A model generated the notes under the pieces. It was not told where the DNA came from. It saw only the letters and a program-made list of their open reading frames with translations, and did no database searches. This document shows, in pieces, positions 62,946-64,000 of a DNA stretch of 64,000 nt. The stretch's first letter is position 1, and every line of letters begins with the position of its first letter. The stretch spans positions 1 through 64,000 of the forward strand of contig CAXXCR010000012.1 of assembly GCA_963668015.2 (NCBI GenBank), read 5' to 3'. The translations under genes and the position numbers were made by a program. The DNA is from Ilyobacter_A sp963668015 (GTDB lineage Bacteria > Fusobacteriota > Fusobacteriia > Fusobacteriales > Fusobacteriaceae).

Positions 62946-64000
62946 ATGACCGAGAGATGCACCGTCAGAATAAAAAAACTTTTATATATGATGTTTTTTT
63001 TCTGCCTAGTGTGGGAGTATTCTCCGGCAGTGTCGCCTAAAGTGGGATTATCATACTATGTCGGAATAAACGGCGTTGATTTTTTTCTCGGAACCGAAAG
63101 CAGCAGAAACTTAGTGGAAATATTAAAAGGATACACAGAGGAATTTAAAATAGATTTTTTTAAAATTAGCGACGGTAAGAATGTAAATTTTGGAGTATTT
63201 GAATCCGGTAAAAACTTTCTTGTGATACAGGTAAACAACAGGATGCCTCATATTTCTTCGGAAGGGTTTCAAGAGGATGTTGTGGAGATATCAGGGGTAA
63301 AGTATTCCGCCCTTTATGATTTGGGGAAGGGGCTAATTTTAATGGGTGACGGTAAGCTCATACTTAGTAATGAGTTTGGAGGGTTTTTAAGCCAGGCTGA
63401 AAATCTAGAAACAAAAGGTTACTTGAGTGGCCGCCCTGAAATTTTAGAGGATAAAGATTATGAATATTTCGTTTATAAAAAGCTTAACGGGAAATTTTAT
63501 GGCAGAAAATACATAGAGAAAATTTTTGTAAAAAGCAGGGATGAGAAAAAAACCTATTATTATCTGGCTGAACCTGAAGCACTTTTGGATAATGTAAATC
63601 TTTCGGGATACATCCCAAATGGAGCAAAAGTGGAGAGCAGTCCTGGACACGAATTTTTGAAAAAAATACTTTTTGGAGGCCTTTCAGGCTTGGAACTTGA
63701 CAGTGAGTTTTTTTCAAGCAAATTGGATAAACTACTGCCACTGGTAACTTACAGGGTTGAATCACAGGATGGTAACTACCTGCTCGTCTACGCAAATGGT
63801 GTGGAAAAACTAAAAAAAACCCTGAAAGAGATATATTCTTCACTGCTGTACTACAAGGAACTGGAGGTTTTTTCAAAAGACGGTTATAATTTCGTAGATA
63901 TCCCAATGCTTGATGTAAAGAAATATTTTTTTAAACTTGGAAACAACCTGTTTGCACTTACAGACAGTGCTAATGTGGCTGCTTCGATTAAAAACGGGCA
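62946..64000 (+). CDS. Unknown exported or membrane-anchored protein (partial)
   Basis: At least 351 residues, open to the window end, from ATG 62946 behind GGGAGG. A signal or anchor segment (LLYMMFFFCLVWEYSPAVS) is followed by a long, beta-rich soluble part with many Tyr/Phe and repeated F-F-x-x-G motifs (VGINGVDFFLGTE; KLGNNLFALTDSA). It resembles large DUF3352-like envelope proteins of unknown role, but I cannot confirm this without the C-terminus. Confidence 0.8.
   Translation, partial: MTERCTVRIKKLLYMMFFFCLVWEYSPAVSPKVGLSYYVGINGVDFFLGTESSRNLVEILKGYTEEFKIDFFKISDGKNVNFGVFESGKNFLVIQVNNRMPHISSEGFQEDVVEISGVKYSALYDLGKGLILMGDGKLILSNEFGGFLSQAENLETKGYLSGRPEILEDKDYEYFVYKKLNGKFYGRKYIEKIFVKSRDEKKTYYYLAEPEALLDNVNLSGYIPNGAKVESSPGHEFLKKILFGGLSGLELDSEFFSSKLDKLLPLVTYRVESQDGNYLLVYANGVEKLKKTLKEIYSSLLYYKELEVFSKDGYNFVDIPMLDVKKYFFKLGNNLFALTDSANVAASIKNG

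Overview
The window is AT-rich, with strong GGAGG-type ribosome sites, frequent TTG/GTG starts, lipoproteins and many c-di-GMP proteins. This fits a marine or sediment member of the Fusobacteriota (Ilyobacter/Propionigenium/Psychrilyobacter-like). That is a judgement from protein style, with no marker gene to prove it; a clostridial relative is the alternative. Most of the window is accessory DNA: decayed genes, three insertion sequences and at least five families of dispersed hairpin repeats. The last 8 kb is ordinary core genome.

Layout. 0-7.3 kb: GNAT remnant, zinc-ribbon and ferritin-like proteins, methyltransferase, two tandem cold-shock genes with nearly identical leaders, a broken cyclase, a MORN-repeat lipoprotein, and an unknown gene (6680) whose dead paralogue lies at 1846. 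7.3-16.4 kb: a cobalamin-binding protein with the W-x9-EH signature of B12 photoreceptors overlapping a PAS-GGDEF diguanylate cyclase, then DUF3147, GyrI-like, RluA, NapH-like ferredoxin, HD-GYP, LysE exporter and a third csp gene. 16.5-22 kb: repeat-rich DNA with a small ribbon-helix-helix protein and two putative nucleases (PIN and PD-(D/E)XK). 22-31 kb: IS110, tRNA-Leu, IS21, a sodium:solute symporter with a small membrane partner, and a defective IS3. 31-40 kb: an AraC-controlled sugar or cyclitol locus (binding lipoprotein, two isomerase/epimerases, Gfo/Idh/MocA dehydrogenase) interleaved with dead duplicates of its own genes. 40-51 kb: a c-di-GMP cluster (binding lipoprotein plus HD-GYP, a c-di-GMP-I riboswitch, two GGDEF-EAL proteins, a GGDEF fragment and a broken PAS-GGDEF-EAL protein). 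51-56.5 kb: two unknown proteins, small lipoproteins, a broken L,D-transpeptidase, SIMPL and HIRAN proteins, tRNA-Ser. 56.7-64 kb: GntP permease, Hsp33, STAS, TatD, RlmA-like methyltransferase, AcpS, and an exported protein that runs off the end.

The main theme is second-messenger control. Diguanylate cyclases or phosphodiesterases are paired with likely input modules (cobalamin/light, periplasmic binding proteins), and one transcript carries a c-di-GMP riboswitch ahead of the c-di-GMP enzymes. From base pairing I predict an OFF switch, that is, product feedback. About ten long genes are split by single-base shifts, often at homopolymer runs. Either the genome is decaying or the sequence has homopolymer errors; in-frame stops in other genes show that true decay exists as well.
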